From: Acidobacteria bacterium UBA6911
GTDB lineage: Bacteria > Acidobacteriota > UBA6911
Length of the DNA: 28,435 nucleotides
Direction of reading: 5' to 3'
NCBI GenBank assembly: GCA_002451015.1
Contig: DKBB01000259.1
Location: 378 to 28,812, forward strand
This document shows, in pieces, positions 7,308 through 14,212 of this stretch. Position numbers and translations under genes: made by a program. The notes below the pieces were generated by a model that saw nothing but the letters and a program-made list of their open reading frames with translations, searched no databases and had not been told where the DNA came from. How positions within the stretch are numbered: position 1 is the first letter of the stretch; each line of letters begins with the position of its first letter.

Positions 7308-8864
7308 TTACATGGGTATATTCCCATGACGCTTGCGGTCTTTTCTCAATCTTTTATTTTCCAATAAGCGAAGCGACCGGGTAATGCAGCGCCTTGTTTC
7401 TTGAGGTTCGATAATATCCTGGACATAGGTCACATCCGAGGCAAGGGAAAGAGAATCGGCATATTCTTTGGAGTATTCCTTGATTTTAGCCGCCCGGAAT
7501 TCCTCCGGATCCTTGGAAGCCTTGATATCCTTATCATAAAAGAGCTCGACCGCTTGTTCTGCTCCCATAGGACCGATTTCCGTGCCGGGCCATGCATAGA
7601 TCAGGTCTGTGCCGAATCCGGGAAGCACACCCATGCCAAGCGCGGCACCGCCGTAAACCTTGCGCAGCAATATGGCAATCTTCGGGACCCTGGCCTCCGA
7701 CAAAGCATATAGCACTTTGGCCCCATGCCGAATGATGCCGGCATGCTCCTGATCCTTGCCGGGCAAATAGCCCGGCGTATCCACCAGTAAAATCAAGGGG
7801 ATATTGAAGGCGTCGCAAAACCGGATGAATCTCGCCTGCTTATCGGAACTGTTCACGGTCATGCATCCGGCCAGGACCATCGGCTGATTCGCAACGATTC
7901 CAACAGCGTGCCCGCTCATCCGTGCAAATCCGGTTATGATCTCGCCTGCGAACTCCGGCTTTACCTCCAGGAAATCTCCCTGGTCCACCAGGGCGCTTAT
8001 GACCTTGTGCATATCATATCCCCACTTCTGGTCCATGGGGACAACTTCTTCCAGCGAAGGGGTCAATCTTTCCGGATCGTCTTTACATGGTTTTGGTGCA
8101 GGTTTCTCCCTCCAGTTGGATGGAAGAAACGACAAGAGTCTTTTGATTCCCAGCATGCATTCCTGTTCACCTGGAACCCGGAAATCCGCGACTCCGGTTA
8201 TCCTGCAATGCACATCGCTGCCACCGAGGTCTTTCATGCTGACTTCCTCCCTCGTTACCGACTTAATGACCTTCGGTCCGGTAATAAACATGTGGGAGGT
8301 TCCGTCCACCATGAAGATGAAATCCGTGAGCGCCGGCATATAGACAGATCCGCCGGTGCAGTTGCCGAGAATAGCACTGATTTGAGGCACGGCCCCGGAA
8401 CAGCGTGTATTAGCTAAAAACACAACTCCGGCATGTTTTTCATCGCTTATGCGGTACGGGTTATCGCTTCCGGCCACATCCGGCCGTATAACTCTGGCGC
8501 CCGGGGAATCATTCAAGCCGATAATGGGGACTCCCATATCCAGGGCCATTTCGTGGATTTTGTACACCTTTCTGCCGTGCATGTATCCCATGGATCCGCC
8601 GAACACGGTGGTATCATGCGCAAACACACAAACTACACGGCCGTCTATGGTGCCGTGACCGGTCAGGATGCCGTCCCCGGCGGCACCTATCCTGTGTTTG
8701 ATAAGAAGATTGAATTCGTTGAAGCTGCCCGGGTCCAGAAGCAGTTCTATTCTTTCTCTCGCGGTCAATTTCCCCTTTGCATGCAACTTGGCTATTTTTT
8801 CTTCACCGCCTCCAAGTGCGGCCTTAGCCTTGACTTCACGAAGTTTTTCAATAGCTTTTTTCAT
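7308..8864 (-). CDS. Acyl-CoA carboxylase/decarboxylase carboxyltransferase subunit
   Basis: Crotonase-fold carboxyltransferase of the PccB/MmdA/GcdA type, 518 residues, as usual for the family. It moves carboxyl groups between biotin and an acyl-CoA. The N-half has the start motif KGKLTARERIELLLD, the acyl-CoA site GLNDSPGAR and the oxyanion loop GNCTGGSVYMPALTDF. The C-half has VDTPGYLPG, RKVYGGAALGMG and the typical tail ending RKHGNIPM. After GAR the usual IQEG stretch is replaced by a longer, different segment (VIRPDVAGSDNPYRISDEKH), so substrate specificity cannot be read off. No biotin carboxylase, biotin carrier or membrane decarboxylase subunit is in the window. Its partners must be elsewhere, and carboxylase versus sodium-pumping decarboxylase remains open. 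The adjacent dehydrogenase suggests a shared CoA degradation route. The GGGATGCAAT before the ATG at 8864 is a weak ribosome site. Confidence 0.92.
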   Translation of the reverse strand: MKKAIEKLREVKAKAALGGGEEKIAKLHAKGKLTARERIELLLDPGSFNEFNLLIKHRIGAAGDGILTGHGTIDGRVVCVFAHDTTVFGGSMGYMHGRKVYKIHEMALDMGVPIIGLNDSPGARVIRPDVAGSDNPYRISDEKHAGVVFLANTRCSGAVPQISAILGNCTGGSVYMPALTDFIFMVDGTSHMFITGPKVIKSVTREEVSMKDLGGSDVHCRITGVADFRVPGEQECMLGIKRLLSFLPSNWREKPAPKPCKDDPERLTPSLEEVVPMDQKWGYDMHKVISALVDQGDFLEVKPEFAGEIITGFARMSGHAVGIVANQPMVLAGCMTVNSSDKQARFIRFCDAFNIPLILLVDTPGYLPGKDQEHAGIIRHGAKVLYALSEARVPKIAILLRKVYGGAALGMGVLPGFGTDLIYAWPGTEIGPMGAEQAVELFYDKDIKASKDPEEFRAAKIKEYSKEYADSLSLASDVTYVQDIIEPQETRRCITRSLRLLENKRLRKDRKRHGNIPM

Positions 8865-8977
8865 ATTGCATCCCGGTTGAAAGGTAAAGTAAGTCGACAG
8901 GGTGAATGAATGCCTGTTATTAACAATTCGTTACCTGTCCAGGCTTTCCCCTCGGCTTCCGATCAGGTGTCTAATGC

Positions 8978-8995
8978 AAACCATCTTGATTTCCG
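8978..8995. repeat. Direct repeat copy 1 flanking the GH9 gene
   Basis: AAACCATCTTGATTTCCG. It matches 16 of 18 bases of the copy at 11153-11170 in the same orientation. The two copies bracket exactly the GH9 gene. Confidence 0.35.
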
Positions 8996-9004
8996 AACGG
9001 GATA

Positions 9005-11122
9005 TTATTTTTCCCTTTGCAGCTTAAACGGATCGGTCCCGTCCCATTTCCCGCCGCCGGCAAGAACCGTATAGAGTGCATCGTAATGCATGGTTTCAAA
9101 GATTGTAAATTCCGTAAAAGATATGATTTCCCTTTCATCGACGAACTGGCGTTCCTTGGGCAAATCGGTCACCGACGGGACCACCGGAGCGTTGCGGCTC
9201 CATCCCGGGACCCCGGGGCCGAAGACGGTAATGCCGGGTTTGGGCCCCAGGCCTTTGGATATGGTATAGGCGCTTTCGCGATCGTGGATATTGTAGACCC
9301 GATGAGAACCCAGCCCCGTGACATAACTGATGCCGATGGGGTTCAATCCCAGCTTGTAATCCATCAATTCGGAAGCAGCATCAAAGTATTTCTGATCTTC
9401 GGACAGCATCCACTGCAGCAGGGGGGCCGCGGCGTATTGGGGCTGCCGTACGTTGTGTCCCCACGCTCTTCCGTCCGGATTATTGCCGACAGGGTAGGCA
9501 TGCCTGCGCAATTCGTCAATATTTGCATCGGCGGCTTCCCTGATCGCCCGTTTGAAGAAATCTACAATCTCCGGCTCTGTGTCCGCATCTTTTTCCACAA
9601 TATAGGAAAGGATATAGGCAGGATTGTCGAACCTGTCGTTATTCAATGAATATCCCGGCGTCACATACAAGTCATCCTTCAACCCGCCAGCGATTCTGAA
9701 AAGTTCCCTTATTTTCCGGTGATCGGCTTCCTCCCTTAATAGAAGGTATCGCTGAATATGGTAGTACAGCCTCTCCGGCTCGGCCATGGCTTCGTTCCCA
9801 TACTCCATGGCTTTATCCGCCCGTTGCACCAGTTCTTCAGACCGTTGGGAGTCGTACGGCTTGATAATACGGGCCAGATGCATGAACAAACCTGCGCCGG
9901 TGCAGGTCGCGCGGCTGTCGGGCTTCACCGTGCCGTATTTTTTGCGGTCGAGGTCGAGGGGCGCGGCGAAGGGTTCCGGATATCTTAGGGTTTCCGTTCC
10001 GAAATGGATGCTTCCGTCTTCGTTCTGCAGATATTCCCATGCAAGGGTTCCCCATGCCGCTTCATCAACAATATCCGGAATACCGTTGGCATAACCGAGG
10101 ATATTGTAGTCGGCGTCAAATCTGCCGGGAATATCGTACTGATCGTCCGTGAAATACTGAGGGAATGCTTCATAGATCATCAGGTTGATGATCGAATTGG
10201 ACAAGTGATAGGCGCGACGGTCGGCGTCCCCTGCATCATGATAGCCGCCATAAACATGAAATGTCGGTTCATCGCCCTTCACGTCTATGTTTGCTTCGCC
10301 GATGGGACCATCCACATCGTAAATGAGCGTGTGACAGGCTTCTTTCCGAATATCGGGCCTGTGGATAGGGCAACCGCAGCGCTGCAGGTACTGGGCCCTG
10401 AAAAGGGTGTACGCCAATCTTCTGGAGAATTCGCCGCCCACACCGAAAGGATGAGAACTCCCGTATCCCTTAACGGTAATTTTATACGGTCCCCCTTCCG
10501 GTGCGTCAGCCAGGTCTATCCGGTAAACATAATCCCCCGAACCTGCGTCCTCGCCGATTTCCTCCAGCCTGCCGGATGCCTCTACTTTGCCGGTTTTTGT
10601 ATTCCAGACTTCATAACCCGGCAGTGCACCTTCGATTTTTCGAGAGCCTCCGGTCCCAAGCCAAATGGCAAAATTGGCGTATCTCCTTTTAGACAGGGCG
10701 CTGTAGCCCGCCTGGTTGGTTTTAATGGCTTCACAGAAAATATCCCTTTCCCGAAACTCTATATCCTTTTTCCCGTATGGCGTTTCCACCCTGTATTTTT
10801 TCCCCTCTTCCAGCCTTGAAGTTTTCAGGTAGATATGGTGGTCGAAAGTTTCGGCCCTGGTGGAGTATTTAAAGATACCCGCTGCCGGCTTTCCGTTTAT
10901 GTTCCACCGGGACATATCGTCGGTGTTAATGACGTTTACGTCGGGCGAGTCTCCGGTAATGAAGGCCACCAGTACGTTATTGGAAGCGGAGCGTATATCC
11001 TTCAGTGTCGGCTTGTCGGAACCATCTGTGAATCCGTAAAGGAACAAGAGTGTTACCAGAAGGAGTGGTTTCTTGAGAAAGACGGTCATCCTATCAGCAT
11101 TTATGCGGTTGAGTGACATCAT
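9005..11122 (-). CDS. Secreted glycoside hydrolase family 9 enzyme
   Basis: Exported 705-residue glycosidase acting on beta-linked glucans or related sugars. A signal peptide or lipid-free leader lies within residues 1-33 (hydrophobic LLLVTLLFLYGF). An N-terminal beta-sandwich (about 42-125) is followed by a CelD_N-type Ig domain (about 130-228, starting IKTNQAGY). The GH9 (alpha/alpha)6 catalytic domain (about 230-700) has the base motif HDAGD (D296, D299). Near the C-terminus E671 in FTEFTIFE aligns with the general acid of NEVA-type motifs. The family also covers endo- and exo-enzymes and glucosaminidases, so the substrate is not decided. An internal ATG at 11089 would give a shorter leader and is an alternative start; neither has a strong ribosome site. 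It stands alone between long spacers, flanked by short direct repeats. Confidence 0.9.
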   Translation of the reverse strand: MMSLNRINADRMTVFLKKPLLLVTLLFLYGFTDGSDKPTLKDIRSASNNVLVAFITGDSPDVNVINTDDMSRWNINGKPAAGIFKYSTRAETFDHHIYLKTSRLEEGKKYRVETPYGKKDIEFRERDIFCEAIKTNQAGYSALSKRRYANFAIWLGTGGSRKIEGALPGYEVWNTKTGKVEASGRLEEIGEDAGSGDYVYRIDLADAPEGGPYKITVKGYGSSHPFGVGGEFSRRLAYTLFRAQYLQRCGCPIHRPDIRKEACHTLIYDVDGPIGEANIDVKGDEPTFHVYGGYHDAGDADRRAYHLSNSIINLMIYEAFPQYFTDDQYDIPGRFDADYNILGYANGIPDIVDEAAWGTLAWEYLQNEDGSIHFGTETLRYPEPFAAPLDLDRKKYGTVKPDSRATCTGAGLFMHLARIIKPYDSQRSEELVQRADKAMEYGNEAMAEPERLYYHIQRYLLLREEADHRKIRELFRIAGGLKDDLYVTPGYSLNNDRFDNPAYILSYIVEKDADTEPEIVDFFKRAIREAADANIDELRRHAYPVGNNPDGRAWGHNVRQPQYAAAPLLQWMLSEDQKYFDAASELMDYKLGLNPIGISYVTGLGSHRVYNIHDRESAYTISKGLGPKPGITVFGPGVPGWSRNAPVVPSVTDLPKERQFVDEREIISFTEFTIFETMHYDALYTVLAGGGKWDGTDPFKLQREK

Positions 11123-11452
11123 GGTTATAAAATCCCGTCAGGTTTTTTCTGTAAACCATCTTGCTTTCGGACTTTGATTTTACTGCAGTTGTGAATGGAT
11201 CGGATCAACAAATTTGAAAATTGAAACAGATTTCTTTTTAACCCTCATTTCTCACCAGGTTTTGTAGCAGCCTTACGAAGTCCGGTTGTCTTTTCAAGAC
11301 CGGCGTGCGTGAATCCAGCCATGAAAACGCGAAGCATCGCAATGCGATGCTTGAATATAATACGGGTTAAGCCGGAAAAGAGGATCCGCTGGTATCGGAG
11401 GGGCTTTTGCTTCTTTAGGCGTTTTGCTTTCTTATCCTGTTCTGCAATCCTG
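11123..11452 (-). other. Spacer with a coding-like tail and a 10-base-arm palindrome
   Basis: Between the GH9 gene and psd. Minus-strand codons from about 11452 down to a stop at 11245 read protein-like: a lysine-rich stretch, then RILFSGLTRIIFKHRIAMLR and a basic tail. No start codon or ribosome site is in frame after the psd stop. It could be a gene remnant whose 5' part was lost, or chance. Within it AAGCATCGCA-A-TGCGATGCTT (11332-11352) is a perfect inverted repeat with 10-base arms and no T-run. No clear promoter is visible for the GH9 gene. Confidence 0.3.
11153..11170. repeat. Direct repeat copy 2 flanking the GH9 gene
   Basis: AAACCATCTTGCTTTCGG, upstream of the GH9 start, same orientation as the copy at 8978-8995 with two mismatches. 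Confidence 0.35.
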
Positions 11453-12349
11453 TCACACGATCGCGGTTGCGAGAGGTTGGCCCACTTTGACGAGCGTTTC
11501 CCTGCCGGCACCGCTGTTCGCGACCAGGTCATCGCTGAAACGGACTCTGCCGGGTTCGAACATCAGAACGATGCTTGAACCGCCGAACTTGAAATAACCC
11601 TTCTCATCCATCTTTTCGACATGCCCTGAACAGCGCGTATTCACGATGCCGCCTACGCCGAAAGCACCGACCTCCATAAAACACAAGATCCCGGCATGCT
11701 CCGTGTCGATGAGTGTATAGCTTCGTTTGTTGTCGCCGAACACATCGGGGCCGCATCCCAGTGCGATGGGATTCACCGAGTGCAACGCGCCTGCAATACT
11801 CCGGTATTCAGTAATGTCGCCCGCACAGGGAAAATGGTAGCGATGGTAATCAGCGGGGCAAAGACGGACGATGGCCAGCGCACCGTTAGTAAAGCGATCC
11901 GCATGGTCTGGAAGCATCTTGCGGATGGAAAACGGACGTCCTTTCACCGGCGCGAATGTATCTTCATCGAGGACGGGAAATACCAGAGCGCGACCATCGG
12001 CAGGAGATACCAGTAATTCGGGGTCCGTGCTGAAAGGACGCACGTCGGGATCCAGCCGTCGGATAAAAAACTCGTTGAAGGATCTGTAGCTCTCCTTGGG
12101 CCGGGCAAATTCGTCGACATCAATGGAAAGTTCCTCGATCACTGCGTCAATCCTGCCTTTGGAAAAAGGGGAATCGTACCACTTCCCCATTAGCTTACTG
12201 ACGCATGACGAACGAAAAAGGATGCGTTCCAACAATCCCGATCTTGAGTCCTGATATGCCCAGCGCAGCCATTTCTCACCCAGGACCGTCTCTTCAAACG
12301 GCTCCCCCGTCTCACGATCAATTACGATAATCGGCGCTTTATCAGCCAT
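11453..12349 (-). CDS. psd: Phosphatidylserine decarboxylase proenzyme
   Basis: Pyruvoyl enzyme that converts phosphatidylserine to phosphatidylethanolamine at the cytoplasmic membrane. At 298 residues it is a full-length family member. Self-cleavage is expected between G257 and S258 in FKFGGSSIVL, giving the pyruvoyl group on the short alpha chain. The maturation residues are visible: D118 in SPADGR and the YHRYHFP motif (H169, H172). The N-terminal extension (KWLRWAYQDSRSGLLERILF) and the GGSS rather than LGST site point to the longer subtype found in Clostridia and various other phyla. The gene stands alone, with no phosphatidylserine synthase nearby. The ATG at 12349 has only a weak purine-rich ribosome site (GAGAATGGTTT). 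Confidence 0.95.
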   Translation of the reverse strand: MADKAPIIVIDRETGEPFEETVLGEKWLRWAYQDSRSGLLERILFRSSCVSKLMGKWYDSPFSKGRIDAVIEELSIDVDEFARPKESYRSFNEFFIRRLDPDVRPFSTDPELLVSPADGRALVFPVLDEDTFAPVKGRPFSIRKMLPDHADRFTNGALAIVRLCPADYHRYHFPCAGDITEYRSIAGALHSVNPIALGCGPDVFGDNKRSYTLIDTEHAGILCFMEVGAFGVGGIVNTRCSGHVEKMDEKGYFKFGGSSIVLMFEPGRVRFSDDLVANSGAGRETLVKVGQPLATAIV

Positions 12350-12671
12350 AAACCATTCTCGAGCGGATTTTTCCTATATCACCGCAATGCATTCCTGGTC
12401 AACTGCGGGCCGTGCCCGCCTGTGTTCAACTCCCACTTATTGTATCACTTTGAAACTGAGGGCCATAAATCGGCACCAAAATTATCAACCACATACAATG
12501 ACCCAATCTTTCGAACATTCCCGAAAAAGGCATGCCTTTGGCTATAAATTCCTTTTTCAGGCAAAAAAGTCAATTTTTTTAGGCGCAATTGGAGCAAAAC
12601 AGTTCTAATGGAAGGTTAGGCTTTTATCATGCTTTGGCAATAATAAAAACATGTTGGGATTTAAAGAATTT

Positions 12672-12701
12672 TTGTTGTTTTGATATGGAATGCGGTATAC
12701 T
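12672..12701 (+). promoter_or_regulatory. Probable sigma-70-type promoter of the cold-shock gene
   Basis: TTGTTG (12672-12677) and TATACT (12696-12701) with an 18-base spacer. Transcription would start near 12708 and give a leader of about 158 bases, a length typical of cspA-type mRNAs. An alternative -35 (TTGTTT, 12675-12680) has a 15-base spacer. Confidence 0.55.
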
Positions 12702-12743
12702 TAACTACCTAGTCAGGTTTATGTAAGATTTCGTTAGTTTAAT

Positions 12744-12780
12744 AGGCTGCAGACTCCTGAAGGAGGAAGCAGCTTTTTTT
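12744..12780 (+). terminator. Terminator-like hairpin in the cold-shock gene leader
   Basis: GGCTGC (12745-12750) pairs with GCAGCT (12769-12774) and inner CTCC (12754-12757) pairs with GGAG (12762-12765). Seven T follow (12774-12780). It lies about 40 bases after the predicted transcription start and about 85 bases before the start codon, so it could attenuate the mRNA or end a short leader RNA. The descending arm contains AGGAGG. Confidence 0.6.
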
Positions 12781-12831
12781 GTGCCCAATAAATTGCGGAT
12801 GATTGCTGAAACCAATAAATATTACAAACAG

Positions 12832-12843
12832 CCCCTTAAGGGG
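12832..12843 (+). promoter_or_regulatory. Small palindrome next to the cold-shock ribosome site
   Basis: CCCCTTAAGGGG is a perfect 12-base palindrome that as RNA gives four GC pairs with a UUAA loop, extended by one G-U pair. It ends about 10 bases before the AGGA ribosome site. Such a stem could change ribosome access with temperature; this is inference. Confidence 0.4.
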
Positions 12844-12865
12844 TTAAAGAAGGTTAGGATAACAA

Positions 12866-13069
12866 ATGAGAGAACAAGGAACCGTGAAGTGGTTTAATAA
12901 CGATAAAGGCTTTGGTTTTATCAGCCGCAATTCAGGGGATGACGTTTTTGTCCATCACAGCACCATTCAAGGTGAAGGATTCAAGTCGCTCAACGAAGGA
13001 GACGACGTCGAGTTTGATGTAGTCTCAGGTCCAAAGGGTTTTCAGGCCCAGAATGTGACCAAGCTGTAA
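12866..13069 (+). CDS. Cold-shock protein (CspA family)
   Basis: 67-residue single cold-shock domain that binds single-stranded RNA and DNA and melts mRNA structure in the cytoplasm. [15 protein letters not shown] carries RNP1 (KGFGFI) and DVFVHHS is RNP2. Length and the ending [11 protein letters not shown] are standard. The ATG at 12866 is preceded by AGGTTAGGATAACAA. It has a long structured leader with a terminator-like hairpin and a second small stem, and a strong terminator follows at 13087, so it is a single-gene unit. Which csp paralogue it is, and whether it is cold-induced, cannot be told from the protein. Confidence 0.97.
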   Translation: MREQGTVKWFNNDKGFGFISRNSGDDVFVHHSTIQGEGFKSLNEGDDVEFDVVSGPKGFQAQNVTKL

Positions 13070-13086
13070 AAAGCGAAAGGTTGTTA

Positions 13087-13123
13087 CAGGGGTTCCGGAT
13101 AGCCGGGACCCCTGATTTTTTTT
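13087..13123 (+). terminator. Intrinsic terminator of the cold-shock gene
   Basis: CAGGGGTTCCGG (13087-13098) pairs with CCGGGACCCCTG (13103-13114) in a 12-pair stem with one G-U pair and an ATAG loop. Eight T follow (13116-13123). It starts 17 bases after the stop codon. Confidence 0.92.
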
Positions 13124-13187
13124 AGTATAATCCGCCTTGAAGCAAATCCCTGAGAGAAATGCGGATTGATTATTATTAAGATGCCGA

Positions 13188-13291
13188 CGCGTCGTCCTTC
13201 CAACCCTGACGCGAATCCTCAAGCCTGGAACGCCAGTTTTTCAGACCAAGGATAACGCCAGCCTGGAGATTGTTTCCATTAATAACTGGCG
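13188..13291 (+). promoter_or_regulatory. Inverted repeats in the leader of the zinc-ribbon gene
   Basis: Two structures lie before the gene. CGCGTC (13188-13193) pairs with GACGCG (13208-13213). CGCCAGTT (13231-13238) pairs with AACTGGCG (13284-13291), a perfect 8-base inverted repeat enclosing 45 bases and ending right at the AAGGAAGG ribosome site. A consensus TATAAT lies at 13126-13131 without a good -35. The leader may control translation, as proposed for the neighbouring cold-shock gene. Confidence 0.35.
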
Positions 13292-13310
13292 AAAGGAAGG
13301 ATAAACGTGT

Positions 13311-13520
13311 ATGGCACGAGGTGAAGCATTAGTTACTTGTTCCCAGTGTAGTTATCAGTCACGCATTCCGGTCATTGCTCTACAAAGAAATAACTACCAC
13401 TGCTCCAGGTGCGGAACCCATATCACACTGACTGCAGCGAACGCGAACTTCGAAAATCAAGGCACCCAATCCACTCGTCCCCGATCGAAACGTCCCTATA
13501 ATCGCCGTAAACGTCGTTAG
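13311..13520 (+). CDS. Small zinc-ribbon protein with basic tail
   Basis: 69-residue protein of unknown function. Two CxxC pairs, C10/C13 (CSQC) and C31/C34 (CSRC), are 17 residues apart and should form a single zinc ribbon. The last 16 residues are very basic (RPRSKRPYNRRKRR), which suggests binding to RNA or DNA. AAGGAAGGATAAACGTGT precedes the ATG; the GTG two bases earlier leads to an immediate stop. Its place directly after a cold-shock gene, and its structured leader, suggest a role in RNA or ribosome handling; this is inference only. Confidence 0.8.
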   Translation: MARGEALVTCSQCSYQSRIPVIALQRNNYHCSRCGTHITLTAANANFENQGTQSTRPRSKRPYNRRKRR

Positions 13521-13714
13521 TTTGCCTGGATTCGCTTCCGTAACATAAAATCAGACAAGAAATGTGGATAAACCTTTGCTTAAAAAAGATTTATGGGTCG
13601 GAGACCTTTTAGATAAATCAAAAAGAAGCGGATTAGCCTGATGGGCATTTGAAACATATTTTGGGCGGCACTTTTTAACCCGGAGATTCCCTCTTTTGAG
13701 CAAAGCCCAATGCC

Positions 13715-13748
13715 GGTCTATGACTACTATTCGTTTTGAGAGTAGACC
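13715..13748 (+). promoter_or_regulatory. Inverted repeat upstream of the small gene at 13773
   Basis: GGTCTA (13715-13720) and TAGACC (13743-13748) can pair across 22 bases. It lies just before the AAGGTG ribosome site of the small open frame. Function unknown. Confidence 0.25.
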
Positions 13749-13772
13749 AGGGATACAACAAGGTGAAAAAAA

Positions 13773-13919
13773 ATGTCAATTCCTCCCTGTTGCATTTTAT
13801 GGAAAGGGTTCAGATCCCCAAAGTTCTACCAGGTCCACAGCGGAAAGAAAGACTATGAAGGAAAAGGGATGAGGGTTCTACCCGTTCATACGTTTGTGAA
13901 AGAACTTTCTCTTCCGTGA
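13773..13919 (+). CDS. Probable 48-residue protein, unknown family
   Basis: I do not recognise this with certainty. The frame starts at an ATG 7 bases after AAGGTG (13760-13765) and ends at the TGA at 13917. The protein has a CC pair at residues 6-7, aromatic and basic residues in the middle (LWKGFRSPKFYQ, GKKDYEGKG) and ends RVLPVHTFVKELSLP. Composition is protein-like rather than that of a random frame. A hairpin with GC-rich stem (13934-13964) follows 15 bases after the stop, as expected for a separate transcription unit. It lies in an otherwise empty 692-base spacer. It could still be a chance frame. Confidence 0.4.
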   Translation: MSIPPCCILWKGFRSPKFYQVHSGKKDYEGKGMRVLPVHTFVKELSLP

Positions 13920-13933
13920 ACATCAAAGTCGGC

Positions 13934-13964
13934 GCCTGAGATCCAGCTGCCATGCGTCTCGGGC
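13934..13964 (+). terminator. Hairpin after the small gene, weak terminator
   Basis: GCCTGAGA (13934-13941) pairs with TCTCGGGC (13957-13964), eight pairs with one G-U and a 15-base loop, followed by CTCTTTATT. The T-run is poor, so termination is uncertain. Confidence 0.35.
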
Positions 13965-14033
13965 CTCTTTATTCCTGTTTCAGAACTCCCAGAAAATCTA
14001 CTTTTAATTTTATTGTTTCGAAAGGAACAGATG

Positions 14034-14067
14034 CCCCGCCGACTTTGCCCGCGGCAGTCCTAACCCA
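14034..14067. repeat. Dispersed intergenic repeat, copy A
   Basis: Core GACTTTGCCCGCGGCAGTCC then TAACCC (14041-14066). It differs from copy C at 23178 by one base in 26 and is related to copy B at 16289. The preceding ATGCCCCGCC also resembles the bases before the other cores. Confidence 0.6.
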
Positions 14068-14212
14068 CTCAATTCCAACCAATTCCAACCAATTTTATCT
14101 TCATGAATAATTCGGATTAGCCGATAATTTCTATATACGGTATTAAAAATATGTTTCGTGAAAAGGGCAAGAATTGCAATAGTTTTTTAATTTATCAAAA
14201 AAGGCGGAGATC

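Larger units (their letters stand above)
12350..12865. other. Divergent intergenic region between psd and the cold-shock gene
   Basis: AT-rich 516-base spacer. The left two-thirds hold no gene I can support, but include a 14-base perfect palindrome AAAGGCATGCCTTT (12526-12539). The right third carries the promoter and structured leader of the cold-shock gene, listed separately. No clear promoter for psd was found. Confidence 0.6.
13521..14212. other. Long spacer between the zinc-ribbon and DUF2334 genes
   Basis: Besides the probable small gene, its flanking inverted repeats and one copy of the dispersed repeat, it holds two and a half tandem units of AATTCCAACC (14071-14094). A 25-codon frame from a GTG near 13564 has no ribosome site and is not called. 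The last 100 bases are AT-rich and probably contain the promoter of the DUF2334 gene, but no clear hexamer pair stands out. Confidence 0.5.

Noticed and set aside
7534..7818. 94-codon frame within the carboxyltransferase gene
   Set aside because: Same-strand shifted frame of a gene with complete family motifs.
11245..11532. 95-codon minus-strand frame overlapping psd
   Set aside because: The part overlapping psd is a shadow. Only the non-overlapping tail looks protein-like and is reported as a possible remnant, not as a gene.
12526..12539. Palindrome AAAGGCATGCCTTT
   Set aside because: A 14-base palindrome in AT-rich spacer, with no second copy or promoter context, is not enough for a binding-site claim.
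14071..14094. Possible CRISPR-like repeats
   Set aside because: Units are 10 bases and adjacent without spacers, and no cas genes are present.
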